A program made the position numbers and the translations under genes. Shown here piece after piece: positions 36,750 through 45,073 of a stretch of 64,000 bases of DNA. Source of the DNA: Alphaproteobacteria bacterium (lineage in GTDB: Bacteria > Pseudomonadota > Alphaproteobacteria > SMXS01); NCBI GenBank assembly GCA_016124315.1, contig WGNW01000073.1, positions 36,117-100,116 on the forward strand. The letters are read 5' to 3'. Below the pieces are notes generated by a model. That model was not told the origin of the DNA. It did not search any database and saw only the letters and a list, made by a program, of their open reading frames with translations. The stretch's first letter is position 1; the number at the start of each line of letters is the position of its first letter.

Positions 36750-37211
36750 ATGAGCGAACCGCGGCGCGACGAGGACCTGCCGGACAGCGTGCTGTTCGCC
36801 TGCAACCTCAACGCCGTCCGCTCGCCCATGGCGCTGGGCATCGCCCGCTATCTGTTCGGCAAGAAGATCTATTTCGACGCGGTGGGCGTGCGCACCGGCG
36901 AACTCGACCCGTTCATGGTGGCGGTGATGGACGAGATCGGCATCGACATGGCCAAGTACCGGCCCAAGAGCTTCGACGAGCTGGAGGACACCTCCTTCGA
37001 CCTGGTGATCACCCTGACGCCCCAGGCCCAGCACAACGCCATCGAGCTCACCCGCACCATGGCCTGCGACGTCGAGTACTGGCCGACGGTGGACCCGAGC
37101 CTGATGTCGGGCAGCCGCGACCAGATCATGGACGCCTACCGGGAGCTGCGCGACGAGCTGATGCGCAAGATCAAGGATCGCTTCTCGACCGGGGCCGCCC
37201 CTTCGGGCTAA
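36750..37211 (+). CDS. Low-molecular-weight protein-tyrosine phosphatase-like protein
   Basis: A 153-residue protein of the LMW phosphatase/arsenate reductase fold. The P-loop ACNLNAVRSPMALG (C-X5-R-S) is intact near residue 17, and EYWPTVDPS supplies the general-acid aspartate. It begins 7 bp after UPF0262 in a fixed block of housekeeping genes. It is often annotated as arsC, but nothing links it to arsenic and tyrosine phosphatase is just as likely. Confidence 0.85.
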   Translation: MSEPRRDEDLPDSVLFACNLNAVRSPMALGIARYLFGKKIYFDAVGVRTGELDPFMVAVMDEIGIDMAKYRPKSFDELEDTSFDLVITLTPQAQHNAIELTRTMACDVEYWPTVDPSLMSGSRDQIMDAYRELRDELMRKIKDRFSTGAAPSG

Positions 37212-37270
37212 AACGGTGGGGAGCCGACGCCCCACCACCCGCGCCCACCGGCGCCCGCCAGGAGACCCCC

Positions 37271-37600
37271 ATGGCCCGCTTCCCGAGACTCGGCTTCTGC
37301 GCCCCGCTGCTGCTGCTCGCCGCCTGCGGCAGCGGCGACGAGGCGGTGCTGGTCGAGGCCTGCGAGAAGGACGGCGGCACCACAGAATATTGCGAGTGCC
37401 GCTCGGACGTGCTGATGGACGCCCTCGACAAGGACGACCGCACGCTGCTGGTGAAGCTGACCCGCCTGCGGCTGGACGAGGGCCTCGCCGACGACAAGGC
37501 GCTCGCCAGGCTGTTCCAGGACCGCAGCCCCACCGAGCTGATGACCTTCCAGTTCGCCGTCATGGCGCCGCTGGTGAAGGCGGAAGAGAAATGCCGCTGA
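37271..37600 (+). CDS. Small lipoprotein, YCEC motif (copy 1)
   Basis: A 109-residue lipoprotein. The signal ends in the lipobox LLAACGSG. The mature part has a C-x(10)-YCEC pattern (ACEKDGGTTEYCECRSDVLM) and a late cysteine in EEKCR. Its neighbour downstream has the same layout, so the two are tandem paralogues. They sit between the phosphatase and infA, where this block usually has no lipoproteins. Function unknown. Confidence 0.7.
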   Translation: MARFPRLGFCAPLLLLAACGSGDEAVLVEACEKDGGTTEYCECRSDVLMDALDKDDRTLLVKLTRLRLDEGLADDKALARLFQDRSPTELMTFQFAVMAPLVKAEEKCR

Positions 37601-37932
37601 GGCGTGCGCGCCGCGCCGCCCTGCTGGCGGCGGCGGCGGGCCTGCTGGCGTCGTGCGGGCCGGACTACCAGGAGATGGTGACCCGCGAGTGCGTCCGCGA
37701 CGACCAGCCCCGCGACTACTGCGAATGCCTCGCCAAGGGCATGCGCAAGGCGCTCGGGCCGGAACGATACAGCCTGTTCACCGACTTCATGCTGTTGGGC
37801 GGCCACCGCAAGGCGACGCCCGACGACATTCTGCGGCTGATGGAGAAGCACAAGCTCACCCCGGAGCAGCTGACCGACGCCCGCAACGCCATGGACGACG
37901 CCATGCCCGTGGTCGACCGCCAATGCCGCTGA
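37591..37932 (+). CDS. Small lipoprotein, YCEC motif (copy 2)
   Basis: A 113-residue lipoprotein whose ATG lies 10 bp before the stop of copy 1. It has an LLASCGPD lipobox and RECVRDDQPRDYCECLAKGM, matching the cysteine spacing of copy 1, with a late cysteine in VDRQCR. A helical C-terminal half contains TPDDILRLMEKHKLTPEQLT. Function unknown; the pair may form a complex or have arisen by duplication. Confidence 0.68.
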   Translation: MPLRRARRAALLAAAAGLLASCGPDYQEMVTRECVRDDQPRDYCECLAKGMRKALGPERYSLFTDFMLLGGHRKATPDDILRLMEKHKLTPEQLTDARNAMDDAMPVVDRQCR

Positions 37933-38034
37933 CGCGCCGCCGCGACTGGTGCGGCGCCAAAGGCCTTGCATCTGCGCCCTTACTCCCTCATTTATACGCC
38001 ACCTTAAGATCAACAGAGGGCTGAACACCCACGC

Positions 38035-38253
38035 ATGGCCAAAGAAGAACTGCTCGAGTTTCCCGGCACGGTGGTCGAACTGCTTCCCAACGCGATGTTC
38101 CGCGTGAAGCTGGAAAACGATCATGAAGTGCTGGCGCACACCGCGGGCAAGATGCGCAAGCACCGGATCCGGGTGCTGCAGGGCGACAAGGTGCTGGTCG
38201 AGATGACGCCCTACGACCTGACCAAGGGCCGGATTACCTACCGCTACAAGTAG
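38035..38253 (+). CDS. infA: Translation initiation factor IF-1
   Basis: The 72-residue OB-fold factor that binds the ribosomal A site during initiation. The sequence [20 protein letters not shown] then [20 protein letters not shown] and [20 protein letters not shown] is the family standard. It sits in the conserved block before maf. Confidence 0.97.
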   Translation: MAKEELLEFPGTVVELLPNAMFRVKLENDHEVLAHTAGKMRKHRIRVLQGDKVLVEMTPYDLTKGRITYRYK

Positions 38254-38261
38254 AGCCGACC

Positions 38262-38873
38262 GTGGCCGCGCCTCGCCCTTCGGAACAGGCGCGTCTGGTG
38301 CTGGCCAGCGCCTCGCCCCGCCGGCGCCAGCTGCTGGAGCAGGTGACGCTCCCCCCCGACGAGATCGATCCCGCCGACGTCGACGAGACGCCGCGACGGG
38401 GCGAATTGCCGCGCCCGCACGCCGCCCGCCTGGCTGACGAGAAGGCCGCCGCCGTGGCCGCCCGCCACCCGGGTGCCTTCGTCCTGGCCGCCGACACAGT
38501 GGTCGCCGCCGGGCGCCGCATCCTGCCCAAGGCCGAAGCGGAGGACGAGGCCCGCGCCTGCCTGGCGCTGCTGTCGGGCCGACGTCACCGGGTTTTCACC
38601 GGCGTCGCCCTGGTCGGCCCCGACGGCCGCCTGCGCCGCCGGGTGGTGGAGACCATCGTCACCGTCAAGCGGCTGAGCCCGGCGGAGGCCGCCACCTACC
38701 TGGAGTCGGGCGAGTGGCGCGGCAAGGCCGGCGGCTACGCCATCCAGGGCCTGGGCGCCGCCTTCATCCGCGCCGTCTCCGGCTCCTACACCAACGTGGT
38801 CGGCCTGCCGGTCTACGAGGTGGTCTCCCTGCTCGCCGGCGCGGGCTACGCCCCCGCCCGCCGGCTACGGTGA
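38262..38873 (+). CDS. maf: Maf-like nucleotide pyrophosphatase
   Basis: A 203-residue septum-formation-type nucleoside triphosphate pyrophosphatase that removes non-canonical or excess nucleotides. SASPRRRQLLEQV near residue 16, FVLAADTVVAAGRRILPKAE near 72, FTGVAL and the GYAIQGLGAAFIRAVSGSYTNV block are all there. The GTG at 38262 lies 9 bp after infA. Gene order infA-maf-rng-yacG is typical. Confidence 0.93.
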   Translation: MAAPRPSEQARLVLASASPRRRQLLEQVTLPPDEIDPADVDETPRRGELPRPHAARLADEKAAAVAARHPGAFVLAADTVVAAGRRILPKAEAEDEARACLALLSGRRHRVFTGVALVGPDGRLRRRVVETIVTVKRLSPAEAATYLESGEWRGKAGGYAIQGLGAAFIRAVSGSYTNVVGLPVYEVVSLLAGAGYAPARRLR

Positions 38874-38880
38874 CCGGGCG

Positions 38881-40332
38881 GTGAGGCGCGAGCTGCTGAT
38901 CGACGCCGTGCCCGGCGAGGTCCGCGCGGCGCTGGTCGAGGACGGCGAGGTCGCCGAGGTGCACATCGACCGCGACGGCCACCGCAGCCCGGTGGGCAAT
39001 ATCTATCTCGGCCGGGTCGAGGCGGTGGAGCCGTCGCTGCAGGCGGCCTTCGTCGCCCTGCCCGGCGGCGGCCAGCCCGGCTTCCTCGCCGCCAAGCACC
39101 TGGGCGCGCTGGCCGCCGGCCAGCCGGGACCGCGGCGGGTGGAGCGGCTGCTGCACCAGGGCCAGCTGGTGCTGGTGGAGGTCACCCGCGATCCGCTGGG
39201 TGACAAGGGGCCGGGCCTGACCACCCTGGTCACCCTGCCCGGCCGGCTGCTGGTCTATCACCCATTCCGCGACGGCAACGTGCTGTCGGGCGCGATCCGC
39301 GACGAGGCGGAGCGCGACCGGCTCGAGGCCATCGCCGCCCGCGCCGCCGGGGCGGTGGGCGACGGCGGCTTCATCGTGCGCACCGCCGCCCAGAAGGAGG
39401 ACGAGACGGCGCTGCTGGACGAGGCCCGCGCCCTGCACGGCAGCTGGCTCGATCTGCGCGACCGGGCGGCGCGCGCCCGCGAGCCCGTCTGCCTGAAGCA
39501 GGACCTGCCGCCGCTGCAGCGCACCCTGCGCGACCTCGCCCGGCCGCAGCTGGCGCGCATCGCCGTGGAGGGCTACGCACTGCACGCCGAGGCGCGGGGC
39601 TACCTGGCCCGGCACATGCCCGAGCTGCTGCCCCTGCTCGAGGTCCACGACGACGCCGCACCGCTGTTCGAGGCGGCGGGGGTGGAGGCGGCCATCGACG
39701 CCGCGCTGGAGACCCGCCTCGACATGGCGGGCGGCGGCTGGATCACCATCGAGCCGGTGGAGGCGCTGACCGCCGTCGACGTCAATTCCGGCGACGGCAC
39801 GGCGGAGTCGGGCCGCGAGCAGACCGGCTTCACCACCAATCTGCGGGCCGCCGCGCTGATCGCCCGCCAGCTCCGCCTGCGCGACCTGGGCGGCATGGTG
39901 CTGGTCGACTTCATCCACATGGAGAGCCCCAAGCACCGCGACCGGGTGCTCGATGCCCTGCGCGAGGCGCTGGCCGGCGACCGCTCACCCTGCGCCGTCC
40001 TCGGCTGGTCGCGCATGGGGCTGTGCGAGCTCACCAGGCGGCGCGGCCGCGCCACCCTGCCCGACCTGCTGGCCGGCGGCCACGCCGGTCCGGCCGGGCG
40101 CCGGGCGCGCTCGGTGGAGACCGCCGGCTACGACGCGCTGCGCCGGTTGCGCGCCGAGGCCGCCGCCCGCCCCGGCGCCACCCTTTCCGTGACGGCCCAC
40201 CCCGATGTGATAGAGTGGCTGGGCGCGGGCGGCCGGCCCGAGGCGATGGCCGCGCTGGCCGGCAAGCCGCCGCGGCTGACCGCCGACGCCGGCCTTTCCG
40301 TCGAGGCCACCGTGATCCAGGCAGACCGCTGA
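38881..40332 (+). CDS. rng: Ribonuclease E/G family protein
   Basis: A 483-residue single-strand endoribonuclease that acts in rRNA maturation and mRNA decay. The S1-type N-terminal region has [20 protein letters not shown], the catalytic core has [12 protein letters not shown] and [12 protein letters not shown] (the two Mg-binding aspartates), and [18 protein letters not shown] ends the core. It is RNase G-like and lacks the long RNase E tail; the zinc-link cysteines are not seen. GTG at 38881 starts 7 bp after maf. Confidence 0.92.
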   Translation: MRRELLIDAVPGEVRAALVEDGEVAEVHIDRDGHRSPVGNIYLGRVEAVEPSLQAAFVALPGGGQPGFLAAKHLGALAAGQPGPRRVERLLHQGQLVLVEVTRDPLGDKGPGLTTLVTLPGRLLVYHPFRDGNVLSGAIRDEAERDRLEAIAARAAGAVGDGGFIVRTAAQKEDETALLDEARALHGSWLDLRDRAARAREPVCLKQDLPPLQRTLRDLARPQLARIAVEGYALHAEARGYLARHMPELLPLLEVHDDAAPLFEAAGVEAAIDAALETRLDMAGGGWITIEPVEALTAVDVNSGDGTAESGREQTGFTTNLRAAALIARQLRLRDLGGMVLVDFIHMESPKHRDRVLDALREALAGDRSPCAVLGWSRMGLCELTRRRGRATLPDLLAGGHAGPAGRRARSVETAGYDALRRLRAEAAARPGATLSVTAHPDVIEWLGAGGRPEAMAALAGKPPRLTADAGLSVEATVIQADR

Positions 40333-40342
40333 GCCGCAGAAG

Positions 40343-40540
40343 ATGAACCACATGTCCGACCCCCACCAGCCTTCCGGCCGCCCCGTCCGCACCTGCCCGG
40401 TGTGCGCCAAGCCCGCCGTGGAGCGCTACATGCCGTTCTGCTCCAAACGCTGCGGCGACATCGACCTGGGCCGCTGGCTGGACGGCCGCTACGTCATCCC
40501 CGGCCAGGACAGCCCGAGCGAAGGCGACGGCGACTGGTGA
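40343..40540 (+). CDS. yacG: DNA gyrase inhibitor YacG
   Basis: A 65-residue zinc-finger protein. Zinc ligands are CPVC (residues 19-22) and CSKRC, followed by [17 protein letters not shown], which define the family. In E. coli it binds GyrB and blocks its DNA binding. It lies 10 bp after the RNase gene, closing the conserved block. Confidence 0.93.
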   Translation: MNHMSDPHQPSGRPVRTCPVCAKPAVERYMPFCSKRCGDIDLGRWLDGRYVIPGQDSPSEGDGDW

Positions 40541-40635
40541 GCGCCGAAAAAGCCGTTCTGGCATCTGGACAAGGCTGGAACGAGGTCCTATAAACCGCCG
40601 TCCCGGGCCGGAAACCAACCGGCCGCGCGAACGGG

Positions 40636-40711
40636 GCCCAGGTAGCTCAGTTGGTAGAGCACGTGACTGAAAATCACGGTGTCGGTGGTTCGATTCCGCC
40701 CCTGGGCACCA
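40636..40711 (+). tRNA. tRNA-Phe (GAA anticodon)
   Basis: A 76-nt cloverleaf with acceptor GCCCAGG pairing CCTGGGC, anticodon loop CTGAAAA (GAA), T-loop TTCGATT and encoded CCA. This is its normal place after yacG. A decayed second copy lies at 42297-42356. Confidence 0.96.
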
Positions 40712-41266
40712 TTACACTTTCCCAAGGCATCGCATAGCTGCTCAAAAACCGCAGAAGTCTGCGGTACCGTAGCGCGGCGGTCGCTTTGGCGCAGATTTGC
40801 ATTTCCTTTGGCGCCAGGGCGATCGCAAACGAAGTGCCGACAAGGCTTCATCGTCCGCTCGGCAACTCCGGCCAGCCTGCTGTCACATGCAGGCGGAATT
40901 TACCAGCGCGACTGGTCCAGGGTTGGGGGCGAGCTCAGCCCACCATGAACCAACACTGAAACCGGACCACCCTTCAGGGGCAGGCTAAGCCAGAGACTCC
41001 GAGCGAAGCAGCGAAAGCGCCACGGCATGGCTTCATCGCTTCCGTCCAGTTCATTACCAGACGTATCGCCGCCCGTTGCTCCGAAAATCCATTATGAGGC
41101 AGACTCCAACGTATTCCCAGCCAGGTAATAGCGCCTGCAATACGCGGCGCTATAAACTAGCGCGAGACCAGTTCCTCCAGGCCCGAAACAGGGGCGCTTT
41201 TGTTTTCCAGCCCGGATGCCGCCTGCCGGTATCGCGGCGCGCACGTTGAAAGGCAAAGGATCGATC
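40712..41266. other. Non-coding gap after tRNA-Phe, with inverted repeat
   Basis: About 550 bp with no credible gene. Near its right end the repeat ATAGCGCC (41128-41135) and GGCGCTAT (41146-41153), 8 perfect base pairs around 10 nt, overlaps the near-palindrome described at 41113-41129 and is followed by a TATAAA-like patch. This looks like the promoter or operator of the first secreted-protein gene. Confidence 0.45.
41113..41129. promoter_or_regulatory. Near-match to the ATTAC-N7-GTAAT palindrome
   Basis: Reads ATTCC-CAGCCAG-GTAAT, one mismatch from the exact element found at 57313 and 63794, with the same 7-bp spacer. It lies about 140 bp upstream of the secreted gene at 41267. Support is only the match. 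Confidence 0.3.
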
Positions 41267-41758
41267 ATGTCCCGTACCGCTTTCGCCACCGTGGCCACCA
41301 TCTTGGCCACCGTCATGTTTTCTGCGCCCGCCTTCGCCGACAGCAACGATAACGACTGTTTGAACAACAGCGATTGGAAGATAACAACCGCGAACGCCGG
41401 CGTCCGTTACGAGGTCCACTTCAAGAACAACACGAAGGAAACGCTGACCGCGGATTTCTACGAGAACCCCAACGCGACGACCGAAACGAAGTATGCATCA
41501 AAGGTGATGTCGCCCGGCCAGAAGATCGACATCCTCAGAAAGGTGCACTATGGCACCAAGTTGACGGTGCGGACCCAGCTGACCAGCAACGACGGCTCCT
41601 CGACCTATGTTTCCAACCTGTTCACCCTCCAGAGAAAGGGCGGCAACGGAGACAGCAAGTACTTCATGGGGTCGTTCGATCCGAAACTCACCTGTGACCG
41701 GCGGTGGAACGCGGCGATGGAGCGCTGGATCATCAACTACGTCATCAATCCCGGCTAA
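41267..41758 (+). CDS. Secreted protein of unknown function, tandem paralogue 1
   Basis: A 163-residue protein with a Sec signal peptide (FATVATILATVMFSAPAFA). The mature part starts DSNDNDCLNNSDWKITTANA and ends TCDRRWNAAMERWIINYV, and it shares this frame (early cysteine, W-K-T-T, late C-D-R, W-x-I-x-Y-V) with the next gene. Two cysteines could make one disulfide. It is rich in Thr, Asn and Lys with a beta-sandwich pattern. I recognise no family. The ATG at 41267 follows GGCAAAGGATCG. Confidence 0.75.
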   Translation: MSRTAFATVATILATVMFSAPAFADSNDNDCLNNSDWKITTANAGVRYEVHFKNNTKETLTADFYENPNATTETKYASKVMSPGQKIDILRKVHYGTKLTVRTQLTSNDGSSTYVSNLFTLQRKGGNGDSKYFMGSFDPKLTCDRRWNAAMERWIINYVINPG

Positions 41759-41806
41759 GGCATTCGGTCCGGTGCGGCCATGAGCCTGCGGAGAAAGGAT
41801 AACAAG

Positions 41807-42289
41807 ATGCGGAACGGTTTTGCGGGACTGCTGGCCGCGGCCATCGTGGCCCTGCCGATGGGCGCCCTGGCCAAGGACGACTGCCAGACGTCCAGCGGTT
41901 GGAAGCCCACCACAAACGAGAGCTTCAACCGGGTGAAGGTGCAGATCACGGTGACCAACAAGACACCGAACCTGGTGGCAGCAACGTTCACCTGGAAGGA
42001 CACGGCCGGCAATGTTCAGACGGCACCGATCAAGTTCATGCTGCAGGACCAGACAGTGCGAAACACCGTGGACGTCAAGGGCGCCGATGGCACGGCGGAT
42101 TTCACGACGGATTTCGGCAATCTCGGCACCGCCACCTTCCGGCTCAAACTCAAGAACGGCCACGAATCCCAGTTCAAGCCGGGCGGTTTTTCCGGCTGGG
42201 TGACGTGCGACCGGAATTTCGGCAACAACAAGAATATCTGGGAGATCGACTATGTGCTGGGGCCGGCCATGAAGCCAACCCAGAAGTGA
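41807..42289 (+). CDS. Secreted protein of unknown function, tandem paralogue 2
   Basis: A 160-residue protein with signal peptide FAGLLAAAIVALPMGALA. The mature part begins KDDCQTSSGWKPTTNESFNR, then VKVQITVTNKTPNLVAATF, and ends VTCDRNFGNNKNIWEIDYVL, the same pattern as the gene before it. Only 48 bp separate them. The ATG at 41807 follows GGAGAAAGGATAAC; a second ATG at 41780 is also open. The pair is bounded by tRNA-Phe and its decayed copy. Confidence 0.75.
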   Translation: MRNGFAGLLAAAIVALPMGALAKDDCQTSSGWKPTTNESFNRVKVQITVTNKTPNLVAATFTWKDTAGNVQTAPIKFMLQDQTVRNTVDVKGADGTADFTTDFGNLGTATFRLKLKNGHESQFKPGGFSGWVTCDRNFGNNKNIWEIDYVLGPAMKPTQK

Positions 42290-42296
42290 TCGGCCT

Positions 42297-42356
42297 CCAG
42301 GTAATTCCGTTGGTAGAGCACTGAAAATCACGGTGCCGGTGGTTCGATTTTGCCGC
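42297..42356 (+). pseudogene. Decayed partial copy of tRNA-Phe
   Basis: This stretch aligns with the intact tRNA-Phe at 40636 from CCAGGTA through the D-loop (GTTGGTAGAGCA), anticodon loop (CTGAAAATCACGGTG) and T-arm (CGGTGGTTCGATT). Five bases of the anticodon stem (GTGAC) are missing, the D-arm is changed (GCTC to ATTC) and the 3' acceptor has lost its match. It cannot fold into a working tRNA. A tRNA copy on the far side of inserted genes is what site-specific integration, or tandem duplication, leaves behind. Confidence 0.8.
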
Positions 42357-42423
42357 TAACCAACAACACTTCCTCGGCTTCTCTTAGAGAAATCATCTCG
42401 CTCGGTGGGAGCAGGACGGCAGT

Positions 42424-42885
42424 CTACTTCTCGCCGAGAAGCCGTCGAACCTTGGCTTGCCGCTCCTTCGCCTCCTGACGGCAAACGACGGTCTTATAAA
42501 CGGCGGCCAAGGCCAGGGTGGTGGCCAGCGATCCCAACATGAAATAATGAACCATGGCATAAGTCCGCTCCTGACTATCCGTCAGGTACCGCACTGCACC
42601 TTTGATCATTAGGGGATGGCGATATGGCCCCACGGCAATGGCCGGTTGAGTGAGCGCCACGATCTCGAGATGCCCGTCCACCAGCAAGAGTGCAAGCCCG
42701 ACAGCCCAGGCTGCAATCAGACCGATCACGAGCAGCCGCATTGGGACCGACAGCCCCCGCCAGAGGGGCGGTTTCTCTGGCAACGTCCGGTGCGACGGCG
42801 AAGACCGAGCCCGTAAGACCTGGAAAAGCGCCAGGACTCCGATCAACAAGAAAACAAACAATAGGTAGTTCATCCCAAATCTCAT
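42424..42885 (-). CDS. Membrane protein of unknown function
   Basis: A 153-residue protein with three likely membrane helices: YLLFVFLLIGVLALFQVL, MRLLVIGLIAAWAVGLALLL and MLGSLATTLALAAVYKTVV. A charged C-terminal helix (RQEAKERQAKVRRLLGEK) should be cytoplasmic. No family recognised. The ATG at 42885 or the one at 42873 may be used; neither has a strong ribosome binding site. Confidence 0.6.
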   Translation of the reverse strand: MRFGMNYLLFVFLLIGVLALFQVLRARSSPSHRTLPEKPPLWRGLSVPMRLLVIGLIAAWAVGLALLLVDGHLEIVALTQPAIAVGPYRHPLMIKGAVRYLTDSQERTYAMVHYFMLGSLATTLALAAVYKTVVCRQEAKERQAKVRRLLGEK

Positions 42886-42993
42886 CGTCTGCTTGAGACA
42901 GCAGCTGCTGTACACGACTCCCGGGGGAGATAAGGCTCGTCTGCCCTCGCAGGATCGCCTACCATTCAAGGCATAGCCTCAGGGGGACGCGAT

Positions 42994-43185
42994 ATGCACA
43001 AGATCCTGTTGTTGGCGGCTGTTGCCCTGTTCGCGACGCCCGCCGCTGCCGAAACCTGCTCGATCCCGCCGCTGAAGCCGATCCCGCCCATCGGCTGCAA
43101 GGATTTGCTGCCCAAGTGCATTTGCGACTCCGGCGGCGAATGCCACTGGATCTTCGAATGCATCCGCAAGGGCGACTCCGGCTAG
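42994..43185 (+). CDS. Small secreted cysteine-rich peptide
   Basis: A 63-residue peptide with a clear signal sequence (ILLLAAVALFATPAAA) and a 44-residue mature part that holds six cysteines: TCS, GCK, KCIC, ECH and ECI, plus a Pro-rich IPPLKPIPPIG. The spacing would allow three disulfides, as in small toxins or defensin-like peptides, though nothing proves such a role. GGGGGAC lies upstream of the ATG. It diverges from the membrane protein gene. Confidence 0.6.
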   Translation: MHKILLLAAVALFATPAAAETCSIPPLKPIPPIGCKDLLPKCICDSGGECHWIFECIRKGDSG

Positions 43186-43214
43186 CCCGCGCCGGGTCCG
43201 GCGCCGAACCGCCG

Positions 43215-43925
43215 TCAATCGTCCGGATCGGGAAGGGCGGCGATCCTCCACAGCCCCAAGCTCTTGTCGCTCCAGCCGCCGTCGCCCTCCGTGCAGCGCT
43301 CGTCCACCAGGATCTCCGGCTCCGGCCAGCGGAACGGCGCGCGCTGCATGTTGAGGGCCCGCCAGTCCCCGTCCTCGCAGTCGGTGTTCTCGTTCCACGC
43401 GGGAAACGTGGTGGCGAGCAGCCACCGCGCGCCGCTGGCGCGGAAATTCGCGAGCACCCGGCCAATGTTGGTGAACGTCAGGTGCACCAGGCAGTCCCTG
43501 CACAAGACCAGCTCGGCGGCCGGCAGGGCATCGCGCGTAATGTCCGCCACGAGGAAGCGGGTGGCGGGCGGCCCGGGACGCTCGAATTCCCGGTTCGCGG
43601 CAATGAGCGAGCCGACGATGTCGACGCCGGCATAGTCCGCCGTCAGGCCGGCGGCCATGATCCAGCGGGCATCGCCGCAGGGAGCGTCGAGCAGCGAAGA
43701 GATCCGAAGGCGATCCAGAATCTTCGGCAGCGCCTCGCGCACGGCCGCCGTCGCGGCGTATTCGGACCCGAGGCCCGACACCGAACCCGCGGCTCCCCAC
43801 AGGTTCAGCTTGTCGATGAGTTCGAAGCGCGCGGCGAGATCGAGGCCGGCGAACCTGTGCCGTTCGGCCTCGTAGCGCTGATGGGCGAGCACAGGCGGGC
43901 GCTCCCCGTCGTCGCAATTCGTCAT
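43215..43925 (-). CDS. Class I SAM-dependent methyltransferase
   Basis: A 236-residue enzyme with motif I LLDAPCGDARWIMAAG near residue 78, then YAGVDIVGSLIAANREFERP, motif IV LVLCRDCLVHLTFTNI and LATTFPAWNENTDCEDGDWR. The CRDxLVHL and ENTDxxxGxW pattern is found in small uncharacterised methyltransferases linked to glycan or lipid genes. Substrate unknown. The ATG at 43925 is the first with a good family-like start. Confidence 0.78.
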   Translation of the reverse strand: MTNCDDGERPPVLAHQRYEAERHRFAGLDLAARFELIDKLNLWGAAGSVSGLGSEYAATAAVREALPKILDRLRISSLLDAPCGDARWIMAAGLTADYAGVDIVGSLIAANREFERPGPPATRFLVADITRDALPAAELVLCRDCLVHLTFTNIGRVLANFRASGARWLLATTFPAWNENTDCEDGDWRALNMQRAPFRWPEPEILVDERCTEGDGGWSDKSLGLWRIAALPDPDD

Positions 43926-44138
43926 CGTGGATGCTCCGTTCCTTCCCCGCCGGATCCGATCACTGAAACGGCCGCCGACGGCCACGCCCCGAGGCAGCAT
44001 TGCCGCGACAATTCGCCAGATCGTGCGCCGCAGCCTTGTCGGACCGTGCGGTCCTTCGAATGATATATCTCGGGCAATGGCCGGGACAGCCGTCCGCGGC
44101 CGCCGAAGCGAGGCCGGAGGCCGGCGCAGGAAGCCCTG

Positions 44139-44762
44139 CTAGTAGACGACGATCGCCCGCTGCCAGATCTCCGCGAGGTCCACGAACGGGATGGACTGGC
44201 TCAGGAACGCCATCGGATCGTTCACCAGCAGCACCGGCTGCAGGCCGTCCGGCGTCGGCACCCATTTCATGCCGCGGATCACCACCGCGTGGCGGGCCGG
44301 CCGGATGGGGGACGGCTTGATCTGCATGATGATCGCATGGCCGCTCCTGAGCACCTTGTAGATCACCACCGGGTTGGTCGGGCGCGCGATCGCCGACGAG
44401 TGGCCGCCGTAATAGGCGATCAGCTCCTGGATCTGGTGCAGCGAGCCGCCTTTCAGGCACGCGGCGGGATGCTGGCAGCACAGCTCGGCTTTCTCCTTGT
44501 TGACGACGGCCACCATCTCGCACTGGGGCGGCGCGCCCTGCGAGCCGTTGATCGCCGCGATGACCTGCTGGGCCACGGCGGCCCAGCACCACATCGGCGT
44601 GGACTGGGGGATGTTCTGGATGCCCAGGTCGACCGGCGGCGGCGTCTGCGCGAAGGCCCCGCGCGGTCCGGCCAGGATCGCGGCGAGAGCGAGGGCGACG
44701 ATCGGCCATAGCCGTCCTGGCAGGGGCGCGAGGCGACGGGAAGATACCAACAAGCTCTCCAT
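44139..44762 (-). CDS. Exported papain-like cysteine peptidase (C39-like)
   Basis: A 207-residue protein with a signal peptide (LWPIVALALAAILAGPRGAFA). The active site reads MWCWAAVAQQVIAAI near residue 65 for the nucleophile and RHAVVIRGMK for the histidine, with VNDPMAFLS possibly supplying the third residue. This is the papain-like fold of AvrRpt2- and C39-type peptidases. Four other cysteines (PQCEM, ELCCQHPAAC) suggest disulfides. It could process neighbouring secreted proteins, but that is a guess. ATG at 44762. Confidence 0.75.
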   Translation of the reverse strand: MESLLVSSRRLAPLPGRLWPIVALALAAILAGPRGAFAQTPPPVDLGIQNIPQSTPMWCWAAVAQQVIAAINGSQGAPPQCEMVAVVNKEKAELCCQHPAACLKGGSLHQIQELIAYYGGHSSAIARPTNPVVIYKVLRSGHAIIMQIKPSPIRPARHAVVIRGMKWVPTPDGLQPVLLVNDPMAFLSQSIPFVDLAEIWQRAIVVY

Positions 44763-45073
44763 TCGGGGTCGCGGACCGGGGCGGAACCGGTCCGCCCGGC
44801 GGCGCTCCGGTCCCGTTGCGCGAGTGGAAGTAGGCGCCGCCGCCGGCCCCCGCCATGGCGCCGCCGCGTGCGCACAAGGATGTGATGCGTCCGGATTTTT
44901 CGGCGGGCGCCCTGCCTGACCGGAACCGCCGCGTATGCGGCGCTCGTGGCTCGCGCGCATTACCGGGCCGGTAGTAACCTCTGCCGCCGACGCCTTCGTC
45001 GCTGTTCCTTGCCGCCGAATCCCAGCACTGTAGCGGGCGCCGGCGGGCGTGCCGGCGAGGCAGGGGGAAGCAG
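44763..45073. promoter_or_regulatory. Divergent promoter region with a near-match palindrome
   Basis: A 311-bp gap between the exported peptidase and the cation efflux gene. At 44959-44975 it reads ATTAC-CGGGCCG-GTAGT, one mismatch from the exact palindrome in two other promoters of this region. Nothing else stands out. Confidence 0.35.

Noticed and set aside
36750..37211. Linking the phosphatase-like gene with arsJ as an arsenic system
   Set aside because: It is 23 kb away in a housekeeping block common to Alphaproteobacteria, where it occurs without arsenic genes.
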